Source: Pleurotus ostreatus/Saccharomyces cerevisiae fusant (lineage: Eukaryota > Opisthokonta). Taken from it: a stretch of DNA of 26,150 nt. Positions 1-10,836 of the stretch are shown one piece after another. Numbering within the stretch: position 1 is the first letter of the stretch; the number at the start of each line of letters is the position of its first letter. A program made the translations under genes and the position numbers. Under the pieces are notes generated by a model that was given only the letters and a program-made list of their open reading frames with translations, was not told the DNA's origin and did no database searches. Where the stretch lies: positions 1 through 26,150 of the forward strand of contig JAMQCK010000361.1 of assembly GCA_024196135.1 (NCBI GenBank), written 5' to 3'.

Positions 1-1498
1 TGATGGAACGTACGCCCTGGACCTTCGACGCCATCCTGGCAGTCGCGGGCAAGATTCGCAGCGGCAACGGTCCGCTGAGCCCGACCTTCTACAAATGCTT
101 GGAGGAGGCCCAAGGCATCGCACGCTCCTCCCTCTTCGGGCCTGTTGTGCGCAAGGAAGCAGTACAAGGTAACTAACGAAGCCCACACAACGATTGATGG
201 GAGCTCACGTCAGTGACAGGCATGCTCCTGCTCGCTGCTTGGAGCACCAATGGGTGGCTTCCCAGCGGCCACGCGATGCGCATGGCCCTCGATCTTGGCC
301 TCCATCGTGCCCTCGAGAAGCTCGCGGACGATAGCAAGAAGCGGACGGACGAGGAAGAACGCGACCTCGTGGTTTCAGCACGCATCTGGCTCTGCCTCTA
401 TTGGTTTGATCATCAGATGAGCCTTGGAACGGGCCGCCCCATCGTACTCCGGGACGAGAGCTCGATCCGCCACTGCCGGTTGCTGCTCAAGCACCCCATG
501 GCCTCCCCGACGGATGTCCGCCTGGTGGCTTTGGTGGAGCTTGTTGCCCAGAAGAGTACGTTTCCTACAAGTCAGCAGCCATTCAGCTAACGTATTACTT
601 GCAGCCCAAATCTATGAAACCTTGGCGCCACTGAACGAGGTAAACCATGCAACGCTGTCGTTCATTCGTCGTGCGAATGTGGCACTCGACAAGTGGTGGG
701 AGGAGTGCAATGAGATGCACCGCCAGAGCATGGACGAACACTCACTGCTGCACAAGATCCTTGCCGGCGAGCTTCACTACGCTAAGTTGTGGCTCGTCTG
801 CGTCGCCCTTCGCGGCGTCTCCTGGGACAAGATGCCCTTCGAGCAGCGCGAGCTCGCATTCTCCGCCAAGGACGCCGCCTCGACCTGCCTTCACATCTTC
901 CTCTCCTCGCCCGAGTACCGCGCCGCCCTTCGCTATGCCGTGCATGACTCGCTCGTCACCGCCGCCTTCTCTGGCCTCTTCCTCCTCAAGATGGCGAACC
1001 TCTTCCCAGGCGAGCTCGACCTCGTGCAGATCATCAACCAGGTCGAGCAGCTCAGCCAGCTGCTGAGCGACGTTGCGGCTGAGCGCTACGCGCTCACCCT
1101 GCGCATCATGCTCGCGAACCTGCGCCGGAAGGTCGGGATGGCGGGCGGGGCTGCCCCTGCGCCGCCGCCCGCGACGATGCAGCCACCGCAGTTCGCGGAG
1201 AACATGATTATGAGTCCGACGTATGTGGACCCGTCGCTGCCTCAGCCGTTCTCGATGGAGGAGCTGGGGATCGTGTGGCCGTCGGAGCGTGGTTTCTTTA
1301 GCCCAAGTGCAATCCCGCCGTGGTTGCAGGAGCAGGTGAGTAGGCTGTTGATTCACTGAGTCTGCTTGTGTTGACAACGACTCGCAGAGCTTGACAGATT
1401 TGGGCCTGCCGGTCAATGGATCGGATGGGATCTTCCTCAACATGACTGGCACGAACGGGTGGACGGGCGACCAGGTACCCATGCCCGAAGCGTGGTGA
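1..1498 (+). CDS. Fungal-specific transcription factor, C-terminal part (5' end outside window)
   Basis: The gene enters from the left edge. Exons read from sequence: <3-168, 214-555, 605-1335 and 1388-1498, with GT-AG introns whose phases agree; about 449 residues are visible. The stretch around GWLPSGHAMRMALDLGLHRA, followed by the acidic EEERDLV, the WLCLYWFDHQ segment and GRPIVLRDES, is the pattern of the fungal 'middle homology' (fungal_trans) domain found downstream of Zn(II)2Cys6 DNA-binding domains. The C-terminal part is Pro/Ala-rich and ends in EAW, a likely activation or linker region. The expected N-terminal zinc cluster lies outside the window, so the DNA-binding class is inferred. 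It would act in the nucleus as a pathway-specific regulator; the target is unknown. An ARCA/War1-like identity is possible but not supported enough to name. Confidence 0.8.
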
Positions 1499-2722
1499 AG
1501 GCGCTATGCGACTAACATCCGTCAAGCGCACGACTGTTGTATAGTGTGCAACTCTCGAAAAGAGATACCCTGTCGGCCGCAAAAAGTCGCTGACGCGGAC
1601 CGAATGTTTTGTGAGCCCGCTTTTGTATGTGTATTCTATCGTGTTTGATCCTGTATATACGCAGCTTGTTGTTCCAGATGATACTTCGACGTATGTACTT
1701 CGGCTTGTATGCCTGTTTGTTCTTGCTCTGTATGAACGTCAATCAAATGCGCTGTGCGTGTCGCTTTTCCTTTGCTTTTCCTGTAGCTGCGTTGGGTCTC
1801 ACTAGTATAGCCAAAGAATTTCTAGCGAGAAAGCTTCGTCGCTGACTTTCACCGCCGCACGGCGAGAGACCCGGAAGTGGCGGGAAAGAGCAAGCTGAAG
1901 AGGCGAGGTAGGACCATGGCATTTGCCGAGACTGTTATGGCCATCAATTCGAATCTCCCACGCATCTTATACGTCGACTCTCAGCATTGTACTTCCGCTG
2001 CAAGTCTTTCCGTATCTCAGATGCGCGATAACTTCTGCAAGATTTTCCTCCATGCTTGTGATTCAAAAGTATCCTGCGCTCCCCCATTTTCTGCTTTCGA
2101 TGCCTAACGCATGATTGTACTACTGGTGAGTCCAATGCCTACGTTGGCATAGCTGGAGATCACCCTCATGTTGAACGCAGTGCCCAGCTCAGGTGCAAGA
2201 CACTAGCTGGAAGAACGTGCTCGTCACGCCCGCCAGACGTTACAGAACCTACCCATAACGTTCGCGGAATAGTAAAGGTTGGTTTTCTTGCGACAAGCCC
2301 AAAACACTCCTCGCGGACTCGGACTCTCTCGCCGAGGTGCAGTGCGGGGGACGCGTGACCAGCAAGTATGGGCTCCCAAATATCTCTCAATACTGACTTC
2401 GCATACGCGGACACCGCTGACAACCCGGACTTGACAATGCCTTCTCCCGGATCCTATTGTTCTCAAAGCACCACCTTTCATCGCACAGCCTCGTGAGTAC
2501 TGCTACAACCTCGGCAGCACTTCAGAGTACGCTGAACCTTGTCGATTCCGAATTGGGTCGACGAGTGAATGGACAGACGTATGGCTGGACGGTACTGCGG
2601 CTTCGAGAACCGAGGTGCTCACTGGAAACACACTGTCTCCCGCCCTCTCTGATGCGGCCAGATGGAGCCGCATAGCTCTCTTGATAATCCACGCCGGTCA
2701 GTGAAAGCCGCACAAATATGTC
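1499..2722. other. Intergenic stretch, no gene seen
   Basis: It starts with a T-rich stretch (about 1600-1800), probably the 3' untranslated region and polyadenylation zone of the transcription factor gene. The open frames here are short, overlap on both strands, and have neither splice logic nor recognisable protein sequence. I see no tRNA, terminal inverted repeats or tandem array. Confidence 0.5.
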
Positions 2723-2729
2723 TATAAAG
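2723..2729 (+). promoter_or_regulatory. TATA box upstream of the 2803 reading frame
   Basis: TATAAAG lies 74 bp before the ATG at 2803, a normal distance for a fungal core promoter. It supports that ATG rather than the upstream alternatives in the same frame. Confidence 0.5.
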
Positions 2730-2802
2730 GATGATCTCGCCAGCCTCACCATCCAAGGTCATATTCTCGTCTACCAGCCGATCTTCCGAATATCTCTCGA
2801 AT

Positions 2803-3767
2803 ATGTTCGCTATCGCTCTCGCTCTCTTCAGTGCCATCGCCTTCATCGATGCCACCCAAGTACAGCCCATCAATGCCTGCAGCGACCTTGTCCACCAGCA
2901 GGGCAACTGGACGCTACACGATATCGCCTCAGGCTCACCCTCCGTCATCCTCGAGGACGCGCCCGCCGATACCGCCTCGTCCCTCATTCCCGACGACTTC
3001 CGGATCCAATGCCCATCCGGCCACCACATCGGCGCGCTTGTTCCCGTCGAGGGGGCGAGCCCGAAGCAGTACACTCTCCAGTTCGTGGTGGACGACGAGC
3101 AGCTGCCGGAGGGCGCCATCTACTATGTAAAATGCACGGGGCCTCAATCCGACACGCGGCTTACATAGATGACGGGTGTTCACTTTGCCTGGGCCAATCA
3201 TGCTTGGGGGATCGCGGCGGGGGAAGAAGATCGCCACATTCACCAACAAGGTCAGCGAGGTGCGTCAGTATACACTGAAGATATTTCCATGCCCTAACGT
3301 ATATCAAGGTATTGGACCCATCCATCCCAGCCGATCTGCGCCTTCGTCAGAGTCCCTTGTCAGCCCCTGCAGTGCGCAGAATTGCCGAACTAGTCGAGGA
3401 CGGATGCCTCCAGCCACTTGGTCGTGCAGAAGCTCGGGAATTCGGTGAGTAGCATTTGTTTGACGTCCATGGATGGAGCGATGGGCCGAAGTGCTGACGG
3501 TGCGTATAGGAAGTCGGGAAGATCAGTCCGTTCAACGTCGTCGACTGTTGATTCGACTGTCGTGCGCTCACCTGAATCGAGAAGTCCGAGGTTTATTCGG
3601 TCGAGAAGTGCGCCGAGACCTACCAGGGCTTCCGAATAGTCGTCAAATTACGCTCGCGATTTCATTGCTACGCGCTCGTCGATAGGTATGTCATCTTTTC
3701 TCCCTTACCTTTGATTGTTGTCTGACTCGTATTTGGGGGCAGCCCGGAATATATTAAAATGTTTTAG
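2803..3767 (+). pseudogene. Secreted-type protein gene, frame-broken or misassembled
   Basis: The first exon (2803-3126) starts with a hydrophobic signal-peptide-like segment, MFAIALALFSAIAFIDA, then about 90 polar residues including QYTLQFVVDDEQLPEG. Coding-like exons follow: about 3176-3259 (FTLPGPIMLGG, RRGKKIATFTNK), 3309-3444 (VLDPSIPADLRLRQSPLSAP) and about 3500-3685 (ISPFNVVDC, then VYSVEKCAETYQGF, ending CYALVD). A last exon, 3743-3767, adds SPEYIKMF and a stop after a good GTATGT-CAG intron. The parts do not join cleanly. The second exon is in a phase no visible acceptor supplies, as if one base were missing in the GGG at 3174-3176. The fourth exon has in-frame TGA codons at 3549 and 3573 unless a 45-nt intron (3540-3584) is removed. 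I do not recognise the family. It may be a pseudogene, or a real gene with sequence errors. Confidence 0.45.
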
Positions 3768-3843
3768 CGTCAGACTGCTGCGAGGCAGAGGCATTGTATC
3801 GATGGACGAAAGGAGGCACACATGAATACAGAGGGTCGAAGCA

Positions 3844-5206
3844 CTACGCCGTCGATGGTGGAATATTCTCCGCATCCTCCAAATTTCTTTTCCGTTCCGA
3901 GTAGTCGTATCTATCCTCTCCGCCGAAGTTAATCTGCATCCCCATATATGTCATGTTGAACTGGAGTTCGGGAATGTGCGAGACTCTGGCGCGCCAGCTA
4001 TCGCCGCTATGAATAAGATCAGTGAGATGGCCACGCCCTAGGCGCCATATACGATGCAGGAAACTCACGTCGCAGTCCCATAAGCGTCACTCTGCTGACT
4101 GACGAGCCGCGCGCACCGATCCGTGTTACTCTGCCGGTCGTAGATCCAGATCGTCATCCCCGAGTACACCTCCTGCAGCTGCGCGTGGTCGATGAGACGG
4201 TGCGGATGGGCGATGCGGCGGCTGCCTGCGGGGACGGCAGGCGCGGAACGGACACTGGGCTCGTTGAACATGCGCAGGGCGGTGAGGTTGGTGATGTCTT
4301 TGAAGACATCTCGGGGGACGACGACACCAGGGTGCGTCGATGGGTCGACGATGCGGATGATGGCCCTGGGCAGGCCGCCTTCGCCTTCCTCGTCAGAAGA
4401 GTCGTCGTCTTCGGCGTTTTGTGCGGATCCGTTTTGAGCAGCGGCGGCGGAGGTACCGGCAGCAGAGTCGTGGCCAGCAGCTGGCTCTTCGGGCCTCAAG
4501 GAGTCCATCAAATCGCGCTCGACCTGCTTCAACTCTGCGCAGAAAGACTGGAATGCAGCATCGTCGCTGAAGTCGGTGCGTATCAGTACGCCCGATTCTG
4601 GGCCGTCTTCGACCGCAAAGTCATAAGGATCCGGGTCTTCAGAGAAATCCTCCGCGTTCGTCTGAGATGATGCAATCAGTGAACCTCGTCAGTCCTCGAA
4701 AGATTGGACGTACGGGGTCCATGGACACATCGAAAACTGGCGTTGGATTATCCCAAAATTCTTGAAGGATGCGCTGCTGGCGCCATCTCCTGCCTTGTCC
4801 AGGATATTGGGCCTTGTAGAAGGGATATCGCTCCTGCAAATCGAATAAGATGATGGGTCTACCTATGAGTGATTCGAAGGCAGACTGACCGCCAATAGCC
4901 TTGCAAAATTTTCTGCCATTCGTTGAGTAGTAAATTGGTTGCGGTTCTTTTCGGGTAACAGGAAATTCCCGCTGATGATGGAGGAAGACACGGAAAATGC
5001 TGGATTCGCATGTAGGCCTGCGCCACATAAAACCGTACGGTAACGTGATTTCATGTGATCTGGTGAAGTTCAACCGTTGACCGTCACGCTTGCAGTTCGT
5101 CGCTTGAGCAATTTCTCGGGACTTGGATCTGAAGATCCATAGAGAGGGGTGCAGCGACGTAAGTCCGATGGGCCTCGGGCGACGGGATCAGGCCCCGCAC
5201 CACCAT
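3844..5206 (-). CDS. Uncharacterised protein, 392 aa, with acidic linker
   Basis: Four exons read on the minus strand: 5206-5088, 5017-4714, 4661-4069 and 4006-3844, with consistent phases and donors GTGACG, GTACGT and GTGAGT. The start at 5206 was chosen because it lies about 65 bp below a TATTTAAAT box and because splicing out 5087-5018 joins LQA to PTCESS in frame; a second in-frame ATG is at 5140. The N-terminal half is basic and aromatic (RQQRILQEFW). The middle holds a Ser/Asp/Glu-rich low-complexity stretch (EDDDSSDEEGEGG). It is followed by a folded-looking part with VVVPRDVFKDITNL and YSGMTIWIYDRQSNTDR. No signal peptide or membrane segment is seen. I do not recognise the family. Convergent with the broken gene to its left and divergent from the F-box gene. 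Confidence 0.65.
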
Positions 5207-5270
5207 GGACTCGTGACGGCTGCTCAAACGTCCTGGTTTGATTTCGTGTCGCACCTTATTCGGTTATAAG

Positions 5271-5280
5271 GATTTAAATA
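5271..5280 (-). promoter_or_regulatory. TATA-like box of the 3844-5206 gene
   Basis: On the minus strand the sequence reads TATTTAAATC, about 65 bp upstream of the ATG at 5206. Confidence 0.4.
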
Positions 5281-5628
5281 CTGACGCTGGTATGCTCTGA
5301 GATAGAGAGGACGTGTCTGTCCAACATATTCATGAGCGTGAGGCCAATCGGTATTGTCTGTAAGGAGCAAACGCCGTTGATGTGACACCGTGAAGGTTCC
5401 GTTTCCTTTTACGGCATGCCTTGTTCCCCACGCTCATCTGCGAACACGCGCCTCTCCACTAAGAGCCTCCATCAAGACACTGGATCGTTTCAACATGCAC
5501 TCCTATATTATCTGCCTCTTCTTGCTCGGGGGTTCTCGGAAGGGTGAAGTGCGCTCTTAACCCTGTGACTCGAGATGACCGAACGCGCTTGATTGATTGT
5601 ATTCCCTTTGCAACACGTGTATGGACCT

Positions 5629-5636
5629 ATATAAGA
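5629..5636 (+). promoter_or_regulatory. TATA box of the F-box gene
   Basis: TATATAAG lies about 53 bp upstream of the ATG at 5689. Transcription should start near 5660, which favours 5689 as the first usable ATG. Confidence 0.55.
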
Positions 5637-5688
5637 GCGCCCGCCCCATTAGGCGCCCACAAGGGTGCCTATCCTTCCGCCCCCCAGG

Positions 5689-7347
5689 ATGTCCTACGTC
5701 GATGCCCTGGAGCTGACGCGCTCCCCCTCGGGCACGGTAGCCCTCTTCAACCCGGAGCGCCCAAGGCGCTCGCCCGCCATGGCCATTCCAGTCGAAGTTT
5801 GGCGCCATGTCTTCGACCTGCTCCCGGCCTCTGTCCAAGCTGCTCTGGCTACCGTGAACCGCACCTGCCTGCAGACATACCGTGCTATCCGATACCGCGC
5901 CATCGACTTCGAGGACTATGGCCGTGTCACGAAGCGCCTTGTCCGCTTGCTAGGGTCAGTGACTATCGTTCTCACGTAGACAAGTGTAGCTGATGGTCAG
6001 TTCACTCACAGAGACCCGACTGTGGCGTCGTTCGTACGCGAGGTGCGCGTACGGCCTTGGGACATCTCGCGAGAGTCCCGGCGCAAGAAGCACCACCTAC
6101 TCTTTCGCATGTGGGTGCATCTCAACAGCGTCCTATCACCCGCGGAAGCAGAGCGGCTTGCCCACGAGCGCTCAGCATGTCGCGCACATCGTCGCATCAA
6201 GCGGATCCAGTCTGCGTTGGCCATAACTCCCGCCCTCCGCTACACTGTCGAGTGGGATGAACAGCTGCCATACTCGAATGCATTCTTCTCCCAGCTGTTG
6301 GAACCGGTACTGAGCGGCGCTATGAGCCGATCACTCATCCATCTATCACTGAAGATCCCGCCCTCGACTAATCTAACAGACCGTCTCGTGGGTATCCGCC
6401 TTCCAGCGCTGGAGACGCTGCACATTGAGTTCTGTCTACCGAACGGGCAAGCTCACGCCATGCACTTCGTCGAGGAGATGCGCCTGTTCGTCAACCACGT
6501 CGAGCACCCAGATCGCGCACATCTCCAGTCCCTCGAGATCGGCGTAACGTCCTCCTCCGACCCCTTCGCCCTCAGCGCCTTCTTCGAGCATCTTGGCCCC
6601 TTCCGCGCGCTCGACCGCTTCCAGCTCACCATCCCCTTCAACGGCGCGCACTTGCAGGACGTCTCCGGGCTGCGCACGTTCCTCTTCCTCCACGCCCGCC
6701 AGCTGCACCGGCTCGCCTTCCGCACGCGCCGCATGACGCCCGCGGCGGCGCAGTCGAACCCAGGCTGGGTCCTCTCCGCGCTTCGCGGGATATACTTCCC
6801 GCGCCTGGTGTCCGCGGAGCTCGCGCTTCGCCCGGTCGTGGGACCTTTCGACGTCGAAGCGCTTGCGGACTGGGTGCGCGCGCATGCGGGCAACCTGCGC
6901 TCGCTCGTCCTCCTGGATCGGCAGCTTTTGCTGGAGGAGGTAGCGATTTTGGTGGAGGCGCTCGATTTGGACATCGCGCGCCGTGTAAAGCTGCGTGTGC
7001 GCCGACTGAGCGCCTCGCTGCTCGATACGATCGCGCGTGCGCTCCCGCTCCTGCGCAAGCTTGAGATCACGTTCGTTGATATTGGTGCCATGGAGGAAAG
7101 CCGTCACGGTGTAGTGAGTGTTTGCCTTTCACCTTCATCGTTGAGACTGCGCGACTAACATACTTCTCAGATCGCTTTCTCTGACTCCCTGCAAGCGATG
7201 CGGGAAAGCTTCCAGCGCTGGGCCCTGGAGCGCCTTGTCCTTCGGCAGCCTTTCCGCACATTGGACGAGATCGAGCAGGCCGCTCTTGCCAACGAAGTGC
7301 GGCTTGCCATACCCTCGCTGCAGCTGATTCGCATCCAGTTGTCGTGA
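5689..7347 (+). CDS. F-box domain protein, 514 aa
   Basis: Three exons: 5689-5954, 6012-7113 and 7171-7347, phases consistent, introns about 57 nt with CAG acceptors. Near residues 30-70 the sequence AIPVEVWRHVFDLLPASVQ followed by VNRTCLQTYRAIRYR has the F-box pattern: Pro-x-Glu-[Val/Ile]-[Trp/Leu]-x-x-[Ile/Val]-Phe, then a helix with Cys and basic residues. F-box proteins bind Skp1 and bring substrates to SCF ubiquitin ligases. The remaining 440 residues contain Leu-rich segments such as LPALETLHIEF and LLRKLEITFVDIG, which suggest degenerate leucine-rich repeats as substrate-binding part. This layout is common in mushroom F-box families. The substrate is unknown. Confidence 0.8.
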
Positions 7348-7813
7348 GCGCAGTAACTGATGTACTTCTCCTCCTCATGACCTCTTATGATCTGCATGTA
7401 CTGTAATACCCATCGCCCATGCCATTGTATGTATACCTATCGATTGTCTGTACACTAGCTTTCGTTTCGCTGGTCTTTCTTGCACTTCTCGTTTGGTCTA
7501 CGTTACTCGATACCTTATTGTACTATACTATTCCTGGTTGTGGAAGCTTATGATGATGCTGAATTCGAATCGCTATGCATGGCGTTGACCGCCCCTCGAC
7601 TACGCTGAGCTCGCGGGTTAGTGCAAGCGTAACTTGAATCTCGCGAATGGCCTTGAATGGTGGCTCTTCACAAAGATCACGCAGAGAAGAGATATCGAAA
7701 CCAGCCGTCTGCAGCGGTCTGAGATTTTGAAGTAAGGTAGCGTACATATGTAGTGTACAACACAACAATATAGCATAGACAGCAGCCCCTCGTCACCCAT
7801 CGTCCCTAACGTC
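7348..7813. other. Convergent 3' region between F-box gene and RACK1 gene
   Basis: The two genes end toward each other here. The sequence is T-rich after 7400 and probably holds both untranslated 3' ends. A minus-strand open frame of about 80 codons (7523-7768) has no recognisable content. Confidence 0.45.
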
Positions 7814-9065
7814 TTATGAGATGACGGTCCACACACGGAGCTTGTTGTCCGTGAAGCCGGCGAAGAGGGTCTGGCCGTCGGCGGACCAGGCGATGGAGAC
7901 GCACTCCGGCTGGCGCGCGCCCTCAGGGACGTCGAAGGACGGGACGAGCTCGTCGACGATCGACCTGGATCATATGTTAGGGAGACAGCAGAGGGGATGA
8001 GGGCATAGATACGCACTTGCTCTCAAGGTCGAAGATCTTGACGCATTTCGTCGTGGCGGCGCATAGCCAGTAGCGGTTGGGGGAGAAGACGAGGGCGTTG
8101 ACGACGTCACCGGCCTCGAGGGAGTAGAGGTGCTTGCCCTCGTTCAAATCCCAGAGCATAGTGATACCGTCCTTGCCACCGGAGGCAGCGAGGGAGCCAT
8201 CAGGCGACACGGAGACGGTGTTGACGTAGCCGGTGTGGCCGTAGTGGTTGGTCTTCAACTTGAACTTCGAGAGTTCCCAGACCTGGATGGTTGGGTTAGT
8301 GACATGAACAAACGAGTTTGTTGTGTGCGAAGCTCAGAGATCTTGGTGGAAAAGTTAGTCTCATAGGGCCGAGCCCTCTGAAGTAGCAAATATATAGATG
8401 ATGCATCATGGCGAAGAAATATAACACTAGGAATCGCGATCTCACCTTGACGACCTTGTCCCAGCCGCAGGACACGATAACCGGGTTGAGGACGTTCGGG
8501 CTGAAGCGCACGCAGGAGACCCTAAAAAGCAGTATAAGCAAAGATTCACAGCAGATCGCATAGCCACGTACCACTCAGAGTGGCCATCCTCCTTGATGTC
8601 GTACTTGCACTCTCCGAGGGTGTTCCAGAGCTTGATCGTCTTGTCGCGCGAGCCAGAGACGATTTGCCTGTTGTCGGCGCTGAAGCTGACAGACAAGACA
8701 TCGGACTTGTGGCCGACGAAGCGACGGGTGGTGAGGCCGGTGTTAAGGTCCCAGAGGCGGAGGGTGTGGTCCCAGGAGGAGGAGAGGGCGAACTGGCCGT
8801 CGGAGGAGATGACGACGTCAGACACGAAGTGGTTGTGGCCGTGGAGGATGCGCTTCGGGTAACCGTAGGACTCGTCGTCGCGGGTGAGCTGCCAGACGAT
8901 GATCGTCTTGTCTGGGCGCTACTTAGATGGAAATCGGAGGGGGAGGAGAGGGTAAGTACCTCGGGACGCGGTGAGGATCATGTCCGGGTTCTCGGACGAC
9001 GTCGCGATGGCCGTCACCCATCCCTTGTGGCCTTCGAGCGAGCCCAGGTACCGTAATTGCTCCAT
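7814..9065 (-). CDS. cpc2: Small-subunit ribosomal scaffold RACK1 / Cpc2 (Gbeta-like WD40 protein)
   Basis: Five exons: 9065-8960, 8911-8572, 8521-8446, 8282-8017 and 7964-7814; 312 residues, the normal RACK1 length. WD40 units are plain: [24 protein letters not shown] with [20 protein letters not shown] with [22 protein letters not shown] with [26 protein letters not shown] with [10 protein letters not shown]; and a last blade ending [15 protein letters not shown]1 is a seven-bladed propeller on the head of the 40S subunit that links ribosomes to signalling and quality control; the family is called Asc1 in budding yeast, Cpc2 in fission yeast and Gib2 in Cryptococcus. Intron 3 (8445-8283, 163 nt) is about three times longer than the others and carries a U24 snoRNA. 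Confidence 0.97.
8330..8414 (-). ncRNA. U24: Box C/D snoRNA U24 (snR24) in RACK1 intron 3
   Basis: On the coding strand of the intron the order is: box C ATGATGC (8409-8403); a first antisense stretch TATTTGCTACTT followed by CAGA, the D'-like box; a short GGGCTC/GGCCC hairpin; C'-like box TATGAGAC (8367-8360); a second antisense stretch CCACCAAGATCT; box D CTGA (8337-8334). The two antisense stretches and the C' box match yeast and vertebrate U24 as I remember them. In budding yeast U24 also sits in the ASC1 intron. U24 guides neighbouring 2'-O-methylations on large-subunit rRNA; the fifth base above box D is G, which would target a C. The intron branch point (CACTAAC, near 8300) lies downstream, so splicing and snoRNA signals are separate. 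The ends are approximate. Confidence 0.88.
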
Positions 9066-9562
9066 TGTCGTTGCGCTTTGCGGTCTTCGTCGCCGACGCT
9101 AGGGACTCGGCGAGCGCGCAGATCGAGTCACGCGGTCACAAGTGGCTGTCTGTACAGCTGCGTCCCGGCATATGCCGAAGTCATGAAGTTCAACTTCGCT
9201 CTGGAACAGTTCTCATCGAGTAGACCGCGTCGAATCAGCGCTGATCCATCGCTACCATTGTGTGAACCATCAGGAGTGACCTCTGCCGAAGCATTATGAA
9301 ATGTAACCGAACTTACATTGCTTCTCACCCAAAACTATGTGGCATACGCATCCTCCCATCGATATCTTTGACCGAGAGGTAGCTTGGAAAGACGAGCAGT
9401 CTTGCTTCCTTGACTGTGCATCACAGTTCCTACATCTATGCTGTGGGCATCGTCGACAAAAATGACATGGACTGCATCTTGAGTTGAATTCGAGCCTCGA
9501 GGAAGGGCCGCCGTGACGTCAGTTCCCGATTGGGATTCGTGCGACGCGTCGTCAAAGCGGTT
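9066..9562. other. Divergent promoter region, RACK1 / TMEM242-like gene
   Basis: Head-to-head spacing of about 500 bp. It holds the palindrome CGGCATATGCCG at 9166-9177. No open frame here has recognisable content. Confidence 0.45.
9166..9177. promoter_or_regulatory. 12-bp palindrome CGGCATATGCCG, copy 1
   Basis: A perfect inverted repeat about 100 bp upstream of the RACK1 start codon. Its form, CGG-N6-CCG, is the arrangement bound by some Zn(II)2Cys6 dimers such as Ppr1-type regulators. A second copy is at 20258-20269. Function is inferred only. Confidence 0.3.
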
Positions 9563-10507
9563 ATGTCCTCCCTTTCCGAGCCTGAGCAGCCTGCTCCTCT
9601 CCATCCAGACGCCCAGCCCCTGCCGCCCCGGGAGAACAAGAGGGTGCCGCTATGGCTGCCTATCTCCCTGGTGCGTGTGCTGCTTCTCACAACATGTCAG
9701 GACGCTAACCCTCGCAGTAGGTTGCCTTCTCAGGCGCGGCCATCGCGACTCCGCTGCTGTTCCTGCGATGGCAGCGTAAAGCGGCACTTGCAGAGTCACT
9801 GAACAAGATCTCGGTCTCTGCTGCATCTCAGATGGCGAACGCACCGACTGCTCGCTCGGCCACGAAGTCGAAGTCCCTGCTGAGCTCCTTCATCGTCGAC
9901 CAGAAAGAGTTGGATTCCGCCGCGGCTTCGGCACCCACGACGTCTGCGGGTCCTGCTTTCTCAGCGTCCTGGCGGTCAAACCACGATCCTTTCGATGACG
10001 ACGACGACTACAAGGCCCCTTCGTCCCCTCCAGATCCCAACTTCAATGCTGCTTTGTACACTGCGAAAGCGTTTGGCATAGCCACAGCCTTGGTCGTCGC
10101 TGGGGCTTTTGCTGGGATCCAGGGAGCGATGTACTATTTCGACGTGGACGATGTGCGTTTCTCTCTGCTTACACGATGCGAGTTCACTCGGGCCCTAACC
10201 AAAACCTGTGCAGGCGCGTCAATTTGGACGCCGCATGCGCTTAATGATTCTGGAGAAGATGCCCGGCCTCACAGCACAAATACATCGTGCACCGGACGAG
10301 CCTTCACCGGAACCTGCGGCGCCAGTCCCTCCGGCGGTCGAGCAAGATTGGAAGTGGGAGGATGCGGAGGCACGCCTGCGCCGCGCCTTCGAGACGGGTG
10401 GTCTCGCAGGTTGGGCTGAAGCCGCGGCGAAGGAGGTGGAGGTAGAAGACAGAATACAGCGCAAGAAACAGCAAGAGCTAGTTGAGCGTCTGAGGCCGTC
10501 TTCCTAG
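9563..10507 (+). CDS. Two-pass membrane protein resembling TMEM242, 277 aa
   Basis: Three exons: 9563-9670, 9721-10152 and 10214-10507, all phase 0. The acceptor at 9720 (GCAGTAG) was chosen because using the earlier AG would put a stop in frame. A first hydrophobic segment (PISLVAFSGAAIATPLLFL) near residues 33-52 and a second (FGIATALVVAGAFAGIQGA) near 150-170 flank a Ser/Ala/Asp-rich linker. After the second comes ARQFGRRMRLMILEKMPGL, similar in position and pattern to the segment after the second helix of TMEM242, a mitochondrial inner-membrane factor for ATP synthase c-ring assembly. The C-terminus is charged and probably helical (EVEVEDRIQRKKQQELVERL). Identity rests on topology and weak similarity, so function is tentative. 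Confidence 0.6.
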
Positions 10508-10836
10508 TTCCTTGACAGTCACCGTAGCTGTGAGAGGAATGGATAGCCTGATGGAGGTTGTTGTGACGCTGTGGTAGACGCGCGTAGCAGGCTTAGGTCC
10601 GCCCGATATGGGTTGTTAGCACTCACACCAGTATAGCTACTATACCATCCTGCAATACCTCTGACTCATACACAAGCCCCGAGAGCTGCAGTCGAGAGGC
10701 TCCTCACTTCGAGTGGCTCAGGGGCCCGCCACGATGCGGCGACATGTGGCTGTGCTGTTTGTTCAACACGTTCCCCTCAACAATCAGGAATCAGAATAAA
10801 TACGGGTAAATACTCTTCTCATCGTCTACGTCGACC
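10508..10836. other. Intergenic, 3' end of TMEM242-like gene and promoter of next gene
   Basis: No open frame of interest. An AT-rich stretch with AATAAATAC lies near 10795-10803, about 35 bp before the next ATG, and may be the core promoter. Confidence 0.35.

Larger units (their letters stand above)
5207..5688. other. Divergent promoter region, uncharacterised gene / F-box gene
   Basis: This gap separates two divergently transcribed genes and contains a TATA box for each. Apart from those I see no gene or repeat in it. Confidence 0.5.

Noticed and set aside
1877..2107. 76-codon plus-strand frame with a basic start
   Set aside because: It begins at GTG, not ATG, has no splice support, and composition resembles untranslated sequence.
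2166..2481. Overlapping minus-strand open frames in the 1.2-kb spacer
   Set aside because: Short frames overlap in two phases with no motifs; codon content looks random.
4863..5054. Alternative start at ATG 5054 for the 3844-5206 gene
   Set aside because: That frame is different and soon closes; the spliced model from 5206 keeps the downstream frame and has a TATA box at the right distance.
6436..7107. Long minus-strand open frames opposite the F-box gene (223 and 212 codons)
   Set aside because: They are antisense shadows of a GC-rich coding exon, with Arg/Glu-biased composition and no homology signal.
7523..7768. Minus-strand 81-codon open frame between the F-box and RACK1 genes
   Set aside because: It lies in the convergent 3' region, has no recognisable content and no splice partners.
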